DNA of 64,000 nucleotides from Akebia trifoliata (taxonomy: Eukaryota; Streptophyta; Magnoliopsida; Ranunculales; Lardizabalaceae), in contig CM030711.1 of NCBI GenBank assembly GCA_017979445.1, positions 17,996,922 through 18,060,921 of the forward strand, written 5' to 3'. Below, one piece after another: positions 46,041 through 57,700 of this stretch. Position numbers and translations under genes: made by a program. Each line of letters begins with the position of its first letter. Positions within the stretch are counted from its first letter, which is position 1. The notes below the pieces were generated by a model, which was not told the origin of the DNA, made no database searches, and was given only the letters and a program-made list of their open reading frames with translations.

Positions 46041-46485
46041 AACAAAATTCTTGGCCCACAAGAGTATAAACTGTGAACAGCGAAATCTTTCACAAACATA
46101 AATAGTCTTCCAATACTAAGGCACTGGGGATGATTCTAAAGGAACCGAAAGAATAATTGACGCTTGTATCCCCAGTGTTTGGCGAAAATGCCAAGACTGT
46201 CACAACCAAAAAATTTTACAAACTCTGAATTTATCGTACTCATTAGATAAAGACATTCCATAAAATTTCAAAATAAAAACTACTATTGTAGCCAGTGACA
46301 ACAAAGCTAGGACTCATTCAACAAAGCTTTGTGTTTCCAAGTGCAATAGATATACCTGAGGCCAAGTAAGTACAAAATATATTTTCTTTGCATTAATCTC
46401 TCAACATCTTGCATACATTCAGATAATGTCAAGAAAATACAATAAAAAAAGTGGGAATACAACGGCAATTAGCCAAACATCATGG
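45003..46485 (+). other. Ogre element 2 region after pol
   Basis: This is the counterpart of 18784-20282 with the same GGCCCGCATGATGATAAAC and AGACTCGAGAGGGGAATCC words. It has a (TAAA)n microsatellite at about 46002-46041 where element 1 has an A-run. No gene is seen. Confidence 0.65.
46002..46041. repeat. (TAAA)n microsatellite
   Basis: About ten tetranucleotide units, replacing the A-run at 19810-19840 of element 1. Confidence 0.92.
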
Positions 46486-47262
46486 TAAGAAAGGAAAAAG
46501 GAGTCAAGGTGTTCTTCCAAAGCACGGATCTAGGTAGCCTGGCTCATCATCACTCTTTCAGCATCTGAAGCATCGCAACTCACCAAATATACTGCAAAGT
46601 CATCAAAATGAGTACATTGGGCAAGTCTGTCCCTCAACTCAGTAATTTTGGCTCAAAGCTTAGCCACTTCACCACTATCACTGGATTTCGACCGGACAAG
46701 TTTGGATGTCAGTAGAGCAATCTCTCTCTGCATTTTCTCTTCGGATTTGAGCTAGATAGTCTGAATTCGACGATGATCAGTTTGGGATTCCTCCACTCGA
46801 TTTCAATAATAAAAAAAATGAAGCATTAGGATGTGTTCTGGGCACTATCAACACCGATGGCCTCCCAGAGATGAGTTCTCGAATCCAATGCAAGTATGAC
46901 GGGAATAGGTATGCTGCAAAGATGGGCCGACTTAGAACCTCAACTCGACTCCATTCTTTCGCGTGTCAACTCAGAAGTGTAGTTGATAAAGGACCAACAA
47001 ACTTGTTAAAATCCTCAGGAATAAGCACACCCTGATCATAGCCAAACTGTCGAAGAACCCGGAGTGGCACATAGTAGGTTGCCCTTTTGAAACCAATCAA
47101 AACAAGGAAATGAGCCCCATCAAATGTAATCACAAGGGATCCTTGAGGCTGGAATGCACCAACCCATCTCACCTCCTCATCTTCAAGGTTACAAATGAAG
47201 GCATACCATTCCTCTTTACCACTCGAGACCAAGGGAGCAACTCGCCTTGACATCATGAGCAC
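46486..47262 (-). pseudogene. remnant of antisense gene A, exon 2
   Basis: 47262-46966 reads the same protein as 21075-20780 (KEEWYAFICNLEDEEVRWVG, YYVPLRVLRQFGYDQGVLIP), and the coiled-coil end follows down to 46486. The beginning is removed by the 6.9-kb deletion. Its presence in a second copy shows that the antisense gene belongs to the family and not to one insertion. Confidence 0.8.
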
Positions 47263-47663
47263 GGATCAATCAATAAAAAAATCATAAGTCAAAAATCAAG
47301 AAAATACAAAAAATTAAAAATCAAATAAAAAAAATCAAGAAATCTATCAAAATCCAAAAGAATTTCAAAAAATCTTTTGAGTTGCATTCGAATCCGATTT
47401 GTTAAAACACGACAAAAAATATTCGAATTTCAAAACACATTTAATTTTTGTCAAATCTAATATCTAACATGAGCTTCGCACCATCGAGATTAAGGAATTA
47501 ATAAGGCAAAACTTTGTCAAACCCTGTGCTTGAGTAGCCATTTTATACAAAGCCATCAACTCAATCGGTAATCCGAAGTCGTATTTTTGCAAAAAAATTT
47601 CTAACCAGTACAAATAGGGGTTTAGTCTATTATTTGCATGCAATTCTTGCAAAGAAGGATAGT

Positions 47664-49936
47664 TATAGGCACCCCAATTTGAACGGGCCCCTTACTCGAA
47701 AGGACCCAAAAATATTAGTTTTTCAACAAAAATTGGCCAATGGGCCTCAAAAGCCCGAAGCACTAAAATATGACATTTTATCAAAATTGAGGGCCCTTAA
47801 GACCACCTATGGGCCTAGTGGGCCCATCTAAAAAGATTTGGTACCCCCGCCTTCACCACTCGGCTCCCAAAATCAAAAATACAGATTTTTCAGTAAAAGT
47901 CGCGAATGGGCCTAAAAAGTCTAGTTTGCCAACACGTGGCATTTTAATCAATCCAATGATTCCAAAAACTCTTAAAAAGATAAATAAATATAAAATGAGA
48001 CTTGGGATACCCACCACCTTTCATAACCCTCACCACTCCACCTCCGAATTCAAAAAAATCCTAAGCCCGTTCAAAGCCCACGAACCCTCAACTCTCAAAA
48101 GTACATTTTCTCACCTTACCCACCTAACCTAAATTTAATCCCACATCACTTAAACCTTAAAACCTACCCACCCTAAAAAATCCATTCAAAAATGACCCCC
48201 CAAACTAATTCCAAATAACCTAAAATCCTTCCTAAAACCCAAGCCCAACCCACCAAAGTCCATAACCCATTATGCATATCAGACTATATCTATAATCCAT
48301 AACCCTAGCCCACAAACCATTATCCATATCAACCAATCACTCTCTTGATCATAAAATGTGACACATGTCATCACCCCATCTCACCTCCCTCATCCCACTA
48401 CCTATCCCATCATCTTTTTTCTAAACATCATCTACCCATACATCAGCCCATCACCTTTTCTCTAAAAAAATCTATCTACTTACATCAATCCATCACCCTC
48501 TCCTAACCTACCATCATCATCCCCTACAAAGCCATACCTCCTTCTAACCTACCATCATCATTCCTACAAACCCATACCTCCCTCTAACCTACCATTATCA
48601 TTCCCTACAATCCCATTTCTACAACCTAAACCTACATCCCTCATCTCAAATTAAACACTCATTCTCTCCCAACAATTCATTTAAACCCCTAATCTCCACA
48701 CATCTTGCTATGTGTCATCATCTCTCTCACCCTCCCAAAACTTAATCAATCACCCTCTTACACCTTTCATTCTCTTAAACCAAACACTACTCAATCAATC
48801 AACCACTCTCTTAAATACCCATCATCTCACCTTACCAAACACTCCACCCAAATGGATTGGGTAAGATCCAAATCATTTTGATCAAAACACTACCCATTTA
48901 CCTTCATTACACTACTACCTTCCTCTCCAGTCTAAATTTCATACCCCTCACTTTCAAAACCTATGTTATTCTCTACTCTCCCAATAATTCACCCCACTAT
49001 ATCCCTAAAATAACCCCTAAACATCTATATATACCCCCTCCTCTTCCTAAAAATGGTGACCAATTCTCACCAAGTCTTACACTAGAAAAAACTATACTCA
49101 ATTCAACTCTCGACTCCTCTCTTCACTATTCTCTCACATTATCTTCTAAAAAAAATTAACTCTCTCATATTCTGCTAAGGACTCAAGAAGACATAGAAGA
49201 AGAAGAAGAATGAAGGAAAGAAAATGAAACTTTGAAGCTTTAAGGTGGGTCAAAGAACACACCGCCCTTTCTTTCTTTACCCTTTTCATATCCCTCTTCT
49301 ACTACCCCTTTCCTCTCTTTAATTTTTATTTTTAGAGAGACTTAGGATGTAATGCTTCCCCTCCCTTATCTCCAGTAGATCGAACTTCAGTTCGATAAAA
49401 AATATAAGGGTTGTAACCATTTTCAAAAATAATTATTTTCAACCTTCAAATCGTTTTGAGGCAACCGATCTTTGAGTCCTTCTCAACCCATGAGAATGGA
49501 TCCCTATCTATTAGCCAACACTTTTCAAAAGTATGTCATGTGAAGGTTAAACTTCTATATGGGTAATCTCTTTTGATGAGATGTTCCCTATAGTCTAAGC
49601 TAACATTGAGTCCCTACTTAGGGTACAAGCCACTAACACGTGACACTTTTATTTCATCTACATTCTCAATAAAAATGATTGAGTTGAGTTGAGGTCACCA
49701 CTATTTAGTGGGGAGAAAAAGGTGCCTTACACCTTCCCTTTTCTCTAATTGAGTCACTTATCACGATCTCAAGGTTAGATTGGTATCTTATCCTTCGAGA
49801 GGCACTAAACGCCAAAATGGAATTTTTCTAAAAAAATGTACCTCAGGTGACCATTCACACCTTCTTACAATATGAATGGTGGCGACTCCAATCCTTCGTA
49901 GAAGTGGCCCTCGTAATCGAGAATCATGTATCTACA
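47664..49936 (+). repeat. Ogre element 2 3' LTR (2273 bp)
   Basis: It starts TATAGGCACCCC and ends GTATCTACA. It is colinear with 28373-30679 but clearly more diverged from it than LTR 1 is. TATA box CTATATATAC at 49025-49034. The G-poor zone is at about 48000-49160. Confidence 0.88.
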
Positions 49937-52020
49937 AAGTACATTATCAAGCAACAGATAATAGAAGATCTGATTGAAATACTTCTTAAATTTGGGTTGT
50001 TTGATGAGTCCAAGCAGATCATTGCACAAGAAGAATTTCACTAAATATATTATTAACTTGTAAGAAAACAAAATTTTGTGCATTGGCAGTAAAGATATAA
50101 TCGCTAATGCAGCTAGATGAATTCTTTTTTTTGATAATTCAAAGATCTTTATTAATAGCATGATCTAGGAGACTATGAAGCAAAGTAGAAACAAGGGTAA
50201 AAGGATTGCAAAAGAAAGTGAAACTGAGCACAAACTACAAATTGATGTTATACACCCAATCCTACTTGTCTTCGATTCTCCGACGACAAGCAACCCAATG
50301 TATTTATTCTGTAATAAAAAGGTGCGAAGTAGCACTGTATTTTGCTATTGGGATAAGACACAATTTTTGATTGTGACGCATTTTCAAAAGAAGAAATTCA
50401 TAAATAGAACATCAAATGAAGTAAAATGCATGTAATTTTCAATAGTATTTAACTTCCAATAAAATTCATCACTAACTTGAGCATAGGAAGATTTTTCAAA
50501 GATCCCCAACTAATGTATCAAGGAGATTACCATGGGCGGATTTACACTGGGGGTACTTGCCCCACAAGAGTTTTCAAAGTCTATGGAATAATGAGTTATT
50601 GTGAGTTGCCACATATATCAGTGATGGATTAAAAAATTTGCTACTACTACCCCTCCACGTTTCAAGCTCATTACATTCATAGTGTGCCACGTTTTAATCT
50701 GCTACTATTACTTACAATGGGTCTCAATTGTAAGTAATTGTTAGTAGAAACTTAGACTTCTATGGATAAATCTATCTCATCTTATTTGGAGATCAATAAA
50801 AGTGTTAGTAGCATATATACCTATTAGCATCAACAGAAATTAAAGTTGAGCATAGATTTAAAAAAATCTTCTTAGAGCTCCTCACATTTCTAGAACCCAT
50901 CCAGAAGTTTTATCCAAGAATGTGTTGTACGCCAAACAATGCTAAGAAACCCCACCCAAAAGGGACCAACTCTCGAAAACTTCCCACATGGTCCTTAGAA
51001 GGTAGCCCGCTACTCCAAAAAACGGGAGAGGGAGTGGGAGCAGCAACTAGGTTAGAAGGTTCCTGCAAGTCATAGTTAATAAAAGATTGTAGTTTATATA
51101 GTTGCAAAGCGTGAGCAACAGATTCTTGTATTATTGGTTAGCTTGCATATGTATGGTATTTTACAAACATACTTTTAGTAAAAAGTAACCGATTCAGCCA
51201 TTTTAGCAGAGATGGTGTTGCATGAACTCTTTTCACACATGTGTCGGAACATACATTCATACTTGTGAGAGGTAGCTTTCATTATAATTTAATTTTTAGT
51301 CTATGATCCTTTCAATAAAATGCAGTGTTGAGTGCAATCATCAAACATATAGAGTTCCACTTGGTCGAGGAAAAAAACATTAAAAAGCAGGACTGTTAAA
51401 TTGATTATATAAATACCTTTCATAGTTGTGTTTTGAAACTCGCTCACCAACTCCTACAGTAGAGATAGAAAGAGAGATGGTGAAATGTATCAAATCACTG
51501 AGAGAGCAAAGCCAAACAAAGAATGTGAAATAATAAGAATGGAGTACCTAAAGATATTGCACCCTCAAGGTGTCATATCTTCCCGTTCGCTCTAGTTGCC
51601 TCTGATTGAAATATCACAATAGAAAAGTTTCTTTTGCATAAAATAGTTAATGATATATGGAAATATGCTAATTAATAGATGTACTGTAAAAAAAAAGCAT
51701 CAAAACAAGAGAAATACTATGGCCAAGGAGAGTGAAAAGTCTCTTCCGTGAAAAACAATGTACTTTTGCAATCAAATGAAATAAGCAAAGAAGGGTCTAA
51801 AATCAAAACAAAGTTTTAATGGATTGTGGACATAGTTTTTTTCTTTATTAGATAGAATTCATTTTCTCTTTTTTATATATCGAAAGTCTATAATTACTGT
51901 AAATAAGGTATGGATGTTATAGCTTCTGTGCACAAGTTTTGAAACTTTATTCAAATCTGTGGAAGGCCAAGTCAATGTACCTTTCCTCTGTTTTCTCATA
52001 TATTATCTATTTAATGTAAA
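49937..52020. other. unassigned DNA
   Basis: AT-rich sequence without a recognised gene. Open frames such as 50175-50435 (plus) and 50910-51107 (minus, QEPSNLVAAPTPSPVFWSSG) have no motif I can name. The CACTA end matching the one at 54727 was looked for here and not found. Confidence 0.4.
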
Positions 52021-52164
52021 CAAGTCGTTCACGATGTTACCTTCATAATTGTAGCAATGAACCAAAACATCAACATTCCCCAAATGCATCCACGCCTTAC
52101 CTACAACCTCATCGAAAATTGCCTCCTTAGCTTCCATATCCACTCCAACTACCATAACATGGAT
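52021..52164 (-). pseudogene. exon fragment resembling a short-chain dehydrogenase (SDR)
   Basis: Directly after the BASS exon, in another frame, the minus strand reads VMVVGVDMEAKEAIFDEVVG, then KAWMHLGNVDVLVHCYNYEG. The V-x-D-hydrophobic strand, the helix, and GNVDVLVHC followed by YEG match the middle of a Rossmann-fold SDR (the NNAG region in canonical members). It stops at about 52021 with no GT donor that I can defend. It is only about 45 residues, so the family call rests on pattern resemblance. Confidence 0.5.
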
Positions 52165-54388
52165 ATGAAAACTGCAATGGCAGTAGATAGTGATGTCATG
52201 ACACTGCTTAGAGAGGCCATTGGTGGGTCTGTTAGGAAAGTTGCATAATTTGAAAGTTGGGCTCCCCTAACACAAGATGTCAACATGATTCCAGCACCTG
52301 ATTTAAAGATTCATAATCATCAAGTTAACATACTTTTCCCAATTTTAGGAAAAAAGAATAAAATATAAAATAAATCGAATTCCTCACCTGGAGAAGTTGG
52401 AAGATTGAAAACTGATATTGACATTGTACCAAATTGGTACCCAAGGAGAGGTTTTATGAAGAACTGCCCAACATATCCAGTAAAAATGACAGCCAGTTTG
52501 TTGACTGCTTCAACAAAATCCTTTTCCCTTGAGTTAAACCCAACAACAAACATCAGAAACCCTATTGCTGGTGCATAGTAGTTGAAATTGATTTCCATAC
52601 ATGTCAGGGCACAGGTTAAGTTGATTCCATTTGTATTTGGCATACATTCTTATGGATTCTAGGCAAGATGAAGTCCGAAACAAGGTCTCGAAGAAACCAG
52701 TGTCATTGGGGCCTATACGTTTTCTAGAATAGAAATAAAATGCATTGGGTACATTTTCAAGCAGAGCTGCCAGTGAAAAATATTGTTATTTCAGCACTTG
52801 TGGTTTAGATTGCCTTTAAAGTCGGTAAATGCATGAAAAAGAAGGTTAAGAAGAACAATTGTTTGCATACCACATTGGAGTGTCTCAAATATTTCCATTT
52901 CTAGACTGACCAAAATTGAAACTTAATACATTGTCATGGAAAGTCAACACTCACAAGTTCACCAATTTTTCAAGTCCAGCATAATTATAACTCACAAAGT
53001 AGTTTGCTCAGGTGGACTCAACCTAATGGTCGGATACAAAGATAGTATCAAAAAAGATCTTGGGACGTCATATATAATCCCACATCTTTTGCAGTTGCAA
53101 AGGAGTTGACAGTGTATACGGGGCTCAAGGTAAGTACACAAGTCATCCCATTTGAATTTGAATCTTTTGTGGGAAATTGAAGCCACGTAAGCAAAAGATT
53201 TTTTTTCCCCTGAGCATCATCCCATAAACCCATGAATTTCCAAATGCTTATTTCAAAAGAGCATGAGAAAAGCCAATGGAATCAATTTTACTAAGACCAA
53301 CAAGATCATCCAAGAAGGACTGAAAATCGAAACTAAAAACTAGTCAAAAAGGTTTAACTCAATCAATCACTCAAGAGAAACAAACATTATTGCTTAAAGA
53401 AACATAAAGTAAAATAAAAAAGGAAGAATCCTGATTTCTTCCTTTAATTAGGGCAATAAATGGGCTAAAACTCAAGACCTAGAGTAGCAACAAGAGCATA
53501 TCCCAAACTCTAGTTCAAGAACCCCAGTCCAAATCCCATCGACTAGATCCTAACGTATTTGATCTAAGCTAGTTTTTCTTGTTATTTTGTTTAGTTCATC
53601 TCCAGGAAATATTTCAGAAAAATAAAAAAAAAATCAGGAAAATTACAAGGATTATAAAAGAAAGATTAGAAATGCTTTGGTCCAAGATATATACCATTCA
53701 AATTAATGAGAATTAAAAAGAAAATACATGCCTGGTTGTAAACCATGTGAAAGAAGGTGGAAAAACAAGAGCCAACACTGTACTTGCAAGAACTACATGA
53801 GGAATTAATGAATATGCTTTCTTTAGAATCTTCAAAACATCAATATCGTCCTTTTGCATAATCTCCTAAAAAACAATGAAAAATATATCAAAATCGCCAA
53901 CTTGATTGATACAAACAAATCAATGAAAAAGGTCACAAAGATCTACCAATCTAATTATAATGCACATATATTCCCAATTAAGATGTTGAATTGAAAACAA
54001 GAGAACCTGAGTAGGATCGGGTTCAAAAGTATCCGACACCTTCTCTGATACACATCTCCTGACCATCAAAAGAAAAGTAGAATCTGCCATTAAAGGAAAA
54101 TCAAAGAAATAGAACGAAAACATAGAAAAAATAAAAAGATTCAAACTCACTTGGTGAAATTGAGTACAGAAATCTCTGAAACCCTAGAGATTGAAAATCT
54201 GCAAAGATAAATCAAATAGTTGTAGTGAAGATAGATAAAAAATGAGAGTAGAAAATGAAAGATTGACAGTCCTGATGATGACGAAGATTTACTAGAGAAT
54301 TTTGGCGAAAATATTTCAGGGAATCGTAAGTCCATTTGCTACGAGAAGATGATTGAGACTTAAAGAACAAAGAAAATGAATCCATTTC
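52161..54388 (-). pseudogene. BASS-family sodium/metabolite cotransporter, 5' exons only
   Basis: Plastid bile acid:sodium symporter (BASS) family. Exons on the minus strand: exon 1 ending 54151 (a possible ATG at 54388, but perhaps another intron ending near 54200); 54058-54007 (SEKVSDTFEPDPTQ); 53865-53732 (EIMQKDDIDVLKILKKAYS...FTWFTTR); about 52581-52388 (YYAPAIGFLMFVVGFNSREK...KPLLGYQFG); and 52297-about 52164 (GAGIMLTSCVRGAQLSNYAT). Phases match throughout. The second half of the protein is missing, replaced by the SDR piece. The third intron (1151 bp) has a GC donor and AA where AG is expected. The family is clear; the member (BASS5/6-like) is a guess. Confidence 0.75.
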
Positions 54389-54654
54389 TGTGATTATCGA
54401 TGAGAAAGAATAGTAGATGAGATTAATAGCCAAGAAGAATAAATTTTGTGAGCAAATTTGCAAAAAATGATTGTTGAAAATATAAAGATGAGGAGACCAA
54501 GAGAATCAATGGTTCCTCATCAAATTCATTTTCGAGCTTGAAATGAGAGATAGAGAGATCGAATTTTAGATGAGAGAGAGAGAGATCGATGTTGAGACAA
54601 AGAGGCTATTTTCCTCTGAGAGTTGAGATGAAGAGATAGAGAGATTTCGTCTTA
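54389..54654 (-). other. 5'-UTR-like CT-rich stretch between CACTA end and BASS exons
   Basis: On the minus strand this is TCTCTCTATCTCT-rich sequence of the kind found in plant 5' UTRs, followed by the presumed BASS leader. A promoter is not recognised. Confidence 0.4.
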
Positions 54655-54727
54655 CGCAACTCTATAGCGACGGTCAAAATCTGACCGTCACTAGAAGTTT
54701 TCGTAATAAACCATTTTTCATATAGTG
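54655..54727 (-). repeat. CACTA-type terminus with internal palindrome
   Basis: Minus strand: CACTATATGAAAAATGG, then about 25 bp further AGTGACGGTCAGATTTTGAC and CGTCGCTATAG. GACGGTCAAAATCTGACCGTC forms a 21-bp imperfect palindrome. AGCGACGG words near CACTA ends are common in plant CACTA elements. The partner end was not found. Confidence 0.6.
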
Positions 54728-57700
54728 CCACTTGACTATTAAGGTTTTGTATTTATAGTGGAACAATCAATTGGGTCGTTATTTCGTTTTGAGTTGGCTA
54801 CCCTCCCATCTCACTAGGGTGTTATCTTATAGAGTTGCATGTTCTGATTGTTTTCTCTCGGCAAACTTGTTCACAAAAAGAAAGAAAGCATAACTTATTT
54901 GTTTATTAAAAACTAGTTGTGGTTTTGATGGTTGATTATACAACTAGATTTGGCTGAATTTTAATGTACAAATATTTGTGACCAAAAATAGTTATAGTTT
55001 CTTTTAAGTTCTTTTATATTCAAGGGACGTAATTGGTAGGACTATAAGCCAACTACACCACTCATATTAAAAGATTCACAAATGATTTTAAAAAACAAAA
55101 GGGTTGGAAAAGCTGACCTATTACAAAAAGGGAATGCGTTATCTTTCAAGAGCATTTGGCTTAGCCAAATCCTGTTGAATCTTCTTGGTTCCTACCAAAT
55201 GGTAGCAAATAGATGGGCACTTGATAGCTGAGGATTGCTCCATTAGTAGCCTTGCACTCCATTCATACTTGATAAATAAGAATTAAGTATCTTATTGGGA
55301 TAAGTATATCAACAAAGAATAATAGAAAAGAAGAACTGCCCATTGATTCTGACAAATAATCATTTGGGGTATATCCAACTCTAAAATATATGACTATGAT
55401 TGCTTGGTCACCTCTATATGTAAAAAAAAGCTTTAAAATTATCAAATTTAGAGCACAAAACCACACAAAACACAAAAGTACAAGGAAAAGAAGAAACATA
55501 CACAAGAAATGTTCCATCTGGCAGTAATGGACTCATTCATCCATCAATTCTCCTCTAATAGATGCCTGATCATGATGCAAGCACAAAGAAATGCCACAAA
55601 CAGGTTGAGTGAAACCACATCATCGTATTTTGAGATCGAAACCATCCCCAATTTTGCCAAAACAAAAACAAACTCAAAAGCCATTACCAACACCTCTATC
55701 AATCAAAACTAACAAAACAGGATGATTCAATTTTCCTGTAATGTGAACTCTACATTTCCGACAGTCCATCCTAGATACTTCTATACAAAATCTACAACAT
55801 TTCAGATCAAAATCAAAGTTTTTTTTTCTTAATGGTACATGTTTTGAGTGGGAATCATAGTATGATTTTCTATTCCTAGTAATCAAATAAGACTTCTATG
55901 AAGTTTTGAGAATGTTAGCTCCAAGTGGTTGCAATAATCAAGTATAGAAAATGTCTAATCACAATGCATGATACCAACTAAATAGCTAAGCAACCAACCA
56001 ATTAACAAATCAGTATTTAGAGAAATGGACAACATACATCAGTAAGACAAAATATATATAAAACTCAATTGGTAACAAGAAACTGTAATATCCCAAAGAT
56101 GGCTGAAGAACATACTTTAGCCCATAAGCATACTCGAATTCAAGCTCAGATAATAAAGTTATAAAATCCTCGAATTTTGTGTTGAATAGGACCTAAAAGA
56201 ATGAATTTTCTGTAGAGCGAGAATCAGGAAAATTAGACCACACCATTAGGTTCGCAATGATAAAATATTCAAAATGAAATACTCATTTGTCATTTTTGTA
56301 GTCCGAATAGCTAAGTTACCGCCAAAAATATAAAAAAAAAATTAGAAAATATGTCCTCAGCCGTTTGTATATAATAGAAAGTTGACTTTCTTTTATTACT
56401 TTCTCTTCTTATCCAAAGAATCAAATACCAGCCCATTCTCAACCTAAGGGTTTCGACCCATTCTCATCAAGATCTATCGCAAACGAGTCCAAGGTGATCA
56501 TCGACGAAGAAGAAAAAGTCATCGACATCGATGAGCTCCACATTCTCACCACCTTTGATCATCACTTTCTTTTCTTTCTTTCCATATCTCATCACAAATA
56601 GCAAGTGAGTTTCGATTCTACCAACTCGGAGCTTCATCTCATTAAGAAAAGACTCGTATTCTATTTTAGAAGAAAAGTAGAGTGCTGTCATCGAAAGCAT
56701 TGCAAACCCTAATTCGTTTTGCAACCAAGTCAGTCCAACCTCGACTCTCGTGCCACCCAACCTTGATCTTTGTGCTAGTTTTTCACATTTGACAACCACG
56801 AACTTCGATAGGGGACTCTCAACTCTTAGTGGTAACTGTAGATTTTGAAACTTACATTTAGAAATTCTTTATCGAATATGTGTCGTATTTATAAATTATA
56901 GAAGTCCTTTGTATGATTTTCAATTCATGTTAGAATTAGATATTTGATGTGTTTTTATTAAGTTTTAACATTAAATTCATGGGTGGGTCGATGGATTCAA
57001 AAAAAGGAAGAGAAACTCAAAAAATTGGTCGAAAACAAAAGTTTCGAACAAGCTAGAGCTTGCAGACAGCATTGCCATCAAACCAAAAATGTTGGCCAAA
57101 CTGCATTTTGATTTTTTGTTGTACCTCCCCACAGTTTTTACATGCTTGAGCACCATTTAATTTTTTACTTTCTATTTAATTTAAGTTTTTTAATGAAATT
57201 AAGGTTTACCCCCCATTTTGGAATGATGGGAATGGTTTTAAAATATAAATTTTGGTTTAAAAAACAAACATAAATTTCAACGTTTTCGTCAAATTTTCAA
57301 AAATGAATATTTTTTGCTTTACTTTTAATTAAGGTATAAAAATTACATAGTGTCGAATCTTATGTTCAAGGCTTTCATTTCCAAAAATCGAATTTTAATT
57401 TCAAGAACTTTGAAAAATTGAGTTTCCGACACTTAGCCAAATTTTCACTAGCTTTCTTAATTTTGGCAGTTTGATTTCGCACACTTATTGGGACCCTATT
57501 TTAACTAAAATTTGGTAGTTTTTTTTATTGAATGATTAAAATAAAATTGAAAGCTTGAAAAAGAAAGGTTGGGCATGACAAGTTGTAAAGTAAAAAAACA
57601 TAAAAAAAATGGGAAAGTGGATGAAATAGTAAAATGCCAGAATCACACCCAAAGGGTGATATCTGCATTTTACATTGATGTGTTGTGTGTAGGATGGTGA

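Larger units (their letters stand above)
38537..49936 (+). mobile_element. Ogre/Tat element 2, 5'-truncated
   Basis: Homology to element 1 starts in mid-gag (matching about 12170) and runs through protease, RT, second RNase H and integrase to a full 3' LTR. The 5' LTR, PBS, leader and capsid are absent. Relative to element 1, 6927 bp (antisense gene A exon 1, array 2, gene B and array 3) are deleted near 47257. The copy carries more stops than element 1 but keeps YVDD in RT. Confidence 0.9.

Noticed and set aside
49847..50044. Frame crossing the LTR 3 end (KQQIIEDLIEILLKFGLF)
   Set aside because: It spans the LTR boundary and flank, so it is not a gene; no motif.
56467..56799. 110-codon minus-strand frame
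   Set aside because: It is the longest in the region but has no recognisable domain or start context; it is kept only as a remark in the unassigned region.
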